Translations under genes and position numbers: made by a program
Notes under the pieces: model-generated
Databases searched by the model: none
Seen by the model: only the letters and a program-made list of their open reading frames with translations
What the model was told of the DNA's origin: nothing
DNA from: Sphingomonas sp.
GTDB lineage: Bacteria; Pseudomonadota; Alphaproteobacteria; Sphingomonadales; Sphingomonadaceae
Assembly: GCF_003248515.1 (NCBI RefSeq)
Contig: NZ_QFOB01000006.1
Coordinates: 346,483-410,482, forward strand
Direction: 5' to 3'
Length of the DNA: 64,000 bases
Part shown: piece by piece, positions 60,684-64,000 of the stretch
Position numbering within the stretch: the first letter of the stretch is position 1
Layout: each line of letters begins with the position of its first letter

Positions 60684-61562
60684 TCAGCCGAGCCGCACAT
60701 GATGGCCCGGCAGGCCGCGCGTTCCCGGATCGAAGGCGAACAGGTCCCCCGCCTGATGCTGGTGCTTGAGATTCTCCGGCGACAGCCCCTTGCGCGCCGT
60801 GGTCGCATAAGCGGTGGCGAGATCGTCGCCTCCGAAGGCGATCTTCGTCACGTTGGCGACGGGGAAGGGAATATGCGCCATCAGGCGGCCGTCCGGATCA
60901 TAGCGGCGTGCGCCCCAGCCCCCGAACAGGCCGATCCACAGGCATCCCTCGGCATCGATGGTCGGCCCGTCCGGATATCCCGCATTCTCCTCGATCGAAA
61001 TGAAGAGTTCCGGAGAGTGGACGGCGCCATCGGCCTCGATGCGGGAACGCCAGATTTTACGGCCCAGCGTATCGACATGATACAGCAACCCCGTGTCGGC
61101 GGATACGGCAGGTCCGTTCGTGATGCTGACCGGCACGATTCCGGTATTGCGACAGGCATTGTCCGCAAACAGGAAGACCCGCCCGCTGGCGCCTTCCTCG
61201 TCATCATCCATCGTTCCGAACCACAGCCGGCCATGGCGATCGACGGTCGCATCGTTGAGACGATTACGGGGATGTTCGGGTTCGGGATCGACCATGGCCG
61301 AGAAATCGGCCGTTTCCGGATCGAAATGATGCAGGCCCGTCTGGAGCCCCACCACGAACCTGCCATTGTCGGCGGGCAGGATCCAGCCGACCTGCGCCGG
61401 CGCGCGCCACGTGACCAGGGCACCCGTTCCCGGCACGAAGCGATGGATGTTGTGCGCCTTGATGTCGACGAACCAGAGCGAGCTGTCCCGTTCGACCCAG
61501 CACGGCCCCTCGCCCAGCGTCGCGCCCAGGCTGAGAACGGATTGCGGCTGCGAAGAGGCCAT
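60684..61562 (-). CDS. xylC: Xylonolactonase (SMP-30 family), Weimberg pathway
   Basis: This 292-residue cytosolic propeller resembles Caulobacter XylC along its length: ATLGEGPCWVERDSSLWFVDIK, NDATVDRHGRLWFGTMDDDEE, YPDGPTIDAEGCLWIGLFGGWG, and a matching end TTARKGLSPENL. It hydrolyses xylono-lactone to xylonate. It starts 3 bp after the stop of the xylose dehydrogenase gene and is the third gene of the xylX-xylB-xylC operon. Confidence 0.93.
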   Translation of the reverse strand: MASSQPQSVLSLGATLGEGPCWVERDSSLWFVDIKAHNIHRFVPGTGALVTWRAPAQVGWILPADNGRFVVGLQTGLHHFDPETADFSAMVDPEPEHPRNRLNDATVDRHGRLWFGTMDDDEEGASGRVFLFADNACRNTGIVPVSITNGPAVSADTGLLYHVDTLGRKIWRSRIEADGAVHSPELFISIEENAGYPDGPTIDAEGCLWIGLFGGWGARRYDPDGRLMAHIPFPVANVTKIAFGGDDLATAYATTARKGLSPENLKHQHQAGDLFAFDPGTRGLPGHHVRLG

Positions 61563-61565
61563 GGC

Positions 61566-62327
61566 TCAGCGCCACCCCGCATCGACGAAATATTCGTGCC
61601 CGGTGCACATGCGCGCATCATCCGAGGCAAGGAAGAGCGCCAGCGCGGCCACATCGGCCGGCACGATCCGGCCGGGAAGACATTGTGCAGCCACGATCTC
61701 GGCCTCTCCTTCCGGTGTGTACCACTTTTCCTGCCGGGCCGTTTTTACATTGCCGGGCACGATCGTACAGACGCGGATATTATCGCGCCCGAGATCGCGC
61801 GCGAGGCTGCGGGTCAGCCCCTCGATCGCGGCCTTCGCCGTTTGATAGAGTACCAGATCGGGCAGGCCGAGATGCCAGCTGATCGAACCGAAATTCAGGA
61901 TCGCGCCGCCTCCGGCCTCGCGCATGAACGGCACGGCCGCCTGCGCCAGGAAAAACTGGTGCCGCAGGTTCACGGCCATGCGCTCGTCCCAATAATCGGG
62001 TGTCACGTCACCCACGGCATGGCGATCATCGTTGGCGGCATTGTTGATGAGGATGTCGATCCCGCCAAGATCGGCCGCGACGCGCTCGATCATGGCCCGG
62101 CTCGCATCGATATCCCGCAGATCGCAGAGGTGATAAGCGGGCTTTGCGGGTGCCGATGCCAAACGCGCGACAACCTCCGCCGCCGCCTCGGCCTGGATAT
62201 CGCAGAAGACGACCCGCGCGCCCTGCATGGCGAACGCCTCCACCAGCACCTCACCGATGCCGGAGGCACCGCCGCTGATGAAGACCCGCTTCCCCGCGAG
62301 GCTGGGATAGGCGGCACTCAAGCTCAT
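61566..62327 (-). CDS. xylB: NAD-dependent xylose dehydrogenase (SDR family), Weimberg pathway
   Basis: This 253-residue short-chain dehydrogenase has the cofactor motif SGGASGIGE and the catalytic Ser...YxxxK in GSISWHLGLPDLVLYQTAK. Its C-terminal half (EKWYTPEGEAEIVAAQCL) closely matches Caulobacter XylB. It oxidises D-xylose to xylonolactone. Here xylB is Caulobacter naming and is not the kinase at 55212. The start overlaps the xylX stop (62324-62327). Confidence 0.94.
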   Translation of the reverse strand: MSLSAAYPSLAGKRVFISGGASGIGEVLVEAFAMQGARVVFCDIQAEAAAEVVARLASAPAKPAYHLCDLRDIDASRAMIERVAADLGGIDILINNAANDDRHAVGDVTPDYWDERMAVNLRHQFFLAQAAVPFMREAGGGAILNFGSISWHLGLPDLVLYQTAKAAIEGLTRSLARDLGRDNIRVCTIVPGNVKTARQEKWYTPEGEAEIVAAQCLPGRIVPADVAALALFLASDDARMCTGHEYFVDAGWR

Positions 62328-63469
62328 GCCGGCAAAGCCTCCCCGGCCTTCGCCAGCAGCCCGCGCTCCGCGAGATTTTGCATCAGCGCGGCCACGCCGA
62401 ACGCCCACGGCGCCGCATCCCTGGAGGTGACGACCTCATTGACCAGCGTGCCCAGCGTGGGCGTGGAGATCGACACGATATCGCCAACCTTGTGCGTGAA
62501 GCCCCGCCCCGATTCATCACGATCCTGTACCGGCGCGAACAAGGTGCCGAGGAAAAGCGCGAAGCCATCAGGATATTGATGTTCGCTCAGCGTCTGCCGG
62601 ACGAGATCGAGCGGATCGCGGCTGATCTGGCTCATGCTGCTCACGCCATCCAGACGATATCCTTCCGGCCCTTCGATCAGGAGCGTCACCTCGGCATTGC
62701 GTACGTCATCCACCGAGAAGGTCTCGTCGAACAGCCGGATAAGCGGCCCCAGCGAACAGGACGCATTATTGTCCTTCGCCTTGCCGAGCAGGAGGGCGGA
62801 ACGCCCCTCGAAATCCCTGAGATTCACATCATTTCCGAGCGTGGCGCCAACGGCCGCGCCGCGTCCGTCGACGATCAGCACGATCTCCGGCTCCGGATTG
62901 TTCCAGCCGGAATCCGATCGCACGCCGATCGGGGCGCCCCCACCCACGGTTGAAAGGATCGGGGCCTTGGTGAACACCTCGGCATCCGGGCCGATCGCCA
63001 CCTCCAGATATTGCGACCACAGCCCGTCTGCGATCAGGGCCGCCTTGAGCTCGGCCGCTTCGCCGGATCCGGGCACGACCGAGCGGATCGACCCCCCGAT
63101 GCGGGATTCGAGGCGCTCGCGAATGGCCATCGCGGCGCCGGCATCGCCCCGTGCCCGTTCCTCGATCACGCGCTCGATCGCGGAAAGCGCGAACGTGACG
63201 CCGCAGGCTTTCACGCATTGCAGGTCGACCGGGCTCAGCAGTTCGCCGTCAAGCTCGGTCAGCGCGCCGAGCGCCACGCCCCGGGAAACGGAAACCGGAA
63301 GCGCGTCGATCAGTTGCGACACGGTTGGAGCCACGTCCGACATGTCATAAGCGATGCCATTCTCGACAAGAACCGGCGTCGGCCCCTCGGCCGTTCTGAT
63401 CCGCGCGATATACCGCCCCTGCGCCCAGTCGGCAGGAAGCCATTCCCGCGACATCAGAACACCCGTCAT
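62324..63469 (-). CDS. xylX: 2-keto-3-deoxy-xylonate dehydratase (FAH family), Weimberg pathway
   Basis: This 381-residue protein resembles Caulobacter XylX across its length: FLPADW-like start, LSPVDLQCVKACGVTFALSA, WSQYLEVAIGPDAEVFTK, and the metal-site region NNPEPEIVLI...LGNDVNLRDFEGRSALLLGKAKDNNAS. It dehydrates 2-keto-3-deoxy-pentonate to alpha-ketoglutarate semialdehyde. The ATG at 63469 with GGAGCGGAGA ahead is chosen; the frame extends upstream without a good start. It is the first gene of the operon, behind a regulon-B site. Confidence 0.93.
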   Translation of the reverse strand: MTGVLMSREWLPADWAQGRYIARIRTAEGPTPVLVENGIAYDMSDVAPTVSQLIDALPVSVSRGVALGALTELDGELLSPVDLQCVKACGVTFALSAIERVIEERARGDAGAAMAIRERLESRIGGSIRSVVPGSGEAAELKAALIADGLWSQYLEVAIGPDAEVFTKAPILSTVGGGAPIGVRSDSGWNNPEPEIVLIVDGRGAAVGATLGNDVNLRDFEGRSALLLGKAKDNNASCSLGPLIRLFDETFSVDDVRNAEVTLLIEGPEGYRLDGVSSMSQISRDPLDLVRQTLSEHQYPDGFALFLGTLFAPVQDRDESGRGFTHKVGDIVSISTPTLGTLVNEVVTSRDAAPWAFGVAALMQNLAERGLLAKAGEALPA

Positions 63470-63577
63470 TCTCCGCTCCCGCCTTTGCACCATGAATTCG
63501 ACCGATCCGGAACGGCCGTCACGCGACGGCCGCGGCGCTTCGCCCAGCCACCCGTCAGCCGCCCGCTTCATCTCTTT

Positions 63578-63588
63578 AACTCAGACAT
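63578..63588 (-). promoter_or_regulatory. Regulon-B operator of xylXBC
   Basis: AACTCAGACAT, which is ATGTCTGAGTT on the minus strand, lies 109 bp upstream of xylX. A TTGCTT and TATGTC pair with 17-bp spacing on that strand would place the operator over the -10 box. Confidence 0.62.
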
Positions 63589-63705
63589 ATTGAAGCAGAC
63601 AGCGATAAGCAACCACGCTCTCGAACAAGACCTTCGCGCGCCCTGCCCGGGTGACAAACGGGGGTGACCTCATTGTTTCAAAGCGATACAGACTTTGGAT
63701 CAGTT

Positions 63706-63716
63706 ATGTCAGAGTT
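63706..63716 (+). promoter_or_regulatory. Variant regulon-B site before xylD
   Basis: ATGTCAGAGTT differs from ATGTCTGAGTT only at the central base. It is about 160 bp upstream of xylD. Confidence 0.45.
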
Positions 63717-63877
63717 ATGACCGGAAGGTCACTTTACGAAGGATATGCTCTGGAATAGTCCGGGTCGGAACGAACCCTGCTCGGCCCGGCGCCCGCAATC
63801 CGGTGAGCCTGGCGCCGCCGGCGGCACGGGAACGACCGATCTATATTTGCCATGTCCCCGCAATCACAGGAAAAACG

Positions 63878-64000
63878 ATGTCACAGAACAACAAGAACAA
63901 ATTGCGATCGCGGGCGTGGTTCGACAATCCGTCGAATATCGACATGACGGCGCTGTATGTGGAGCGTTATCTGAATTTTGGTCTGAGCCTGGAGGAGCTG
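63878..64000 (+). CDS. xylD: IlvD/EDD-family pentonate dehydratase, N-terminal part (runs off right edge)
   Basis: The first 41 codons read MSQNNKNKLRSRAWFDNPSN and continue with DMTALYVERYLNFGLSLEEL. This is the characteristic N-terminus of xylonate/arabonate dehydratases of the IlvD/EDD family, just before the region with the iron-sulphur cysteines. The ATG follows AGGA. Placed divergently from xylXBC, it supplies the missing xylonate to 2-keto-3-deoxy-xylonate step. L-arabonate as the substrate cannot be excluded from so short a piece. Confidence 0.82.
   Translation, partial: MSQNNKNKLRSRAWFDNPSNIDMTALYVERYLNFGLSLEEL

Larger units (their letters stand above)
63470..63877. other. Divergent regulatory region between xylX and xylD
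   Basis: This 408-bp gap holds regulon-B sites at 63578-63588 (xylX side) and 63706-63716 (xylD side). No supported gene lies between them. Confidence 0.65.

Noticed and set aside
1..64000. CRISPR arrays, tRNA or rRNA genes, insertion sequences, phage genes
   Set aside because: I saw no regularly spaced repeats, cloverleaf or rRNA-like stretches, transposases or integrases.

Overview
The window is high-GC DNA from an alphaproteobacterium, most likely a sphingomonad (Sphingomonas/Sphingobium type). The basis is three large TonB-dependent receptors, a tryptophan-halogenase/SapC/JmjC-cupin module and a Caulobacter-type oxidative xylose operon, all in one plant-polymer catabolic region. I saw no rRNA, tRNA, CRISPR array or insertion sequence.

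Layout. (1) Positions 1-4310 hold the left end of a xylan side-chain block: a CE15 glucuronoyl esterase cut by the window edge, a GH35 beta-galactosidase and a GH67 alpha-glucuronidase. (2) Positions 4752-26733 form a self-contained catabolic island, called cluster A here. It has a TonB receptor, two MFS importers, two secreted PQQ dehydrogenase/cytochrome c pairs, secreted cupins, a secreted ABM-fold protein, an SMP-30 lactonase, a class III CoA-transferase with an enoyl-CoA hydratase, an amidohydrolase, an Fe-alcohol dehydrogenase, an aldehyde dehydrogenase and, at its end, a GntR/FCD regulator. Six copies of the palindrome ATCATAT-N3-ATATGAT lie at the promoters of its transcription units and upstream of the regulator. 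The substrate is unknown to me, and this is the best candidate for an undescribed system. (3) Positions 26858-33354 carry a tryptophan-halogenase-like flavoprotein, a TonB receptor, a SapC protein and a JmjC-like cupin. A CPA2 antiporter follows. (4) Positions 34926-64000 form an arabinoxylan/pentose locus: GH127, GH51, malic enzyme, an MFS transporter with cytosolic GH43, a TonB receptor, the operon GH43-xylulokinase-xylose isomerase-transketolase-transaldolase-xylose porter, another GH43, a second GntR/FCD regulator, and the oxidative (Weimberg) genes xylX-xylB-xylC with xylD starting at the right edge.

How it fits together. In the arabinoxylan part, oligosaccharides would enter through the TonB receptor and be stripped in the periplasm of glucuronate, galactose, arabinose and xylose. 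Monomers and short oligomers would enter the cytosol by the two MFS proteins. Xylose can then go either through isomerase/xylulokinase into the pentose phosphate pathway or through dehydrogenase/lactonase/dehydratases toward alpha-ketoglutarate. A second motif, WTGTCTGASWT (full palindrome ATGTCTGACAT), recurs at the promoters of most of these units, including both xylose routes, and is probably read by the regulator at 59801-60520. Operator assignments are inferred from sequence and position. Starts were chosen by ribosome binding site and signal peptide, and several differ from the longest open frame.
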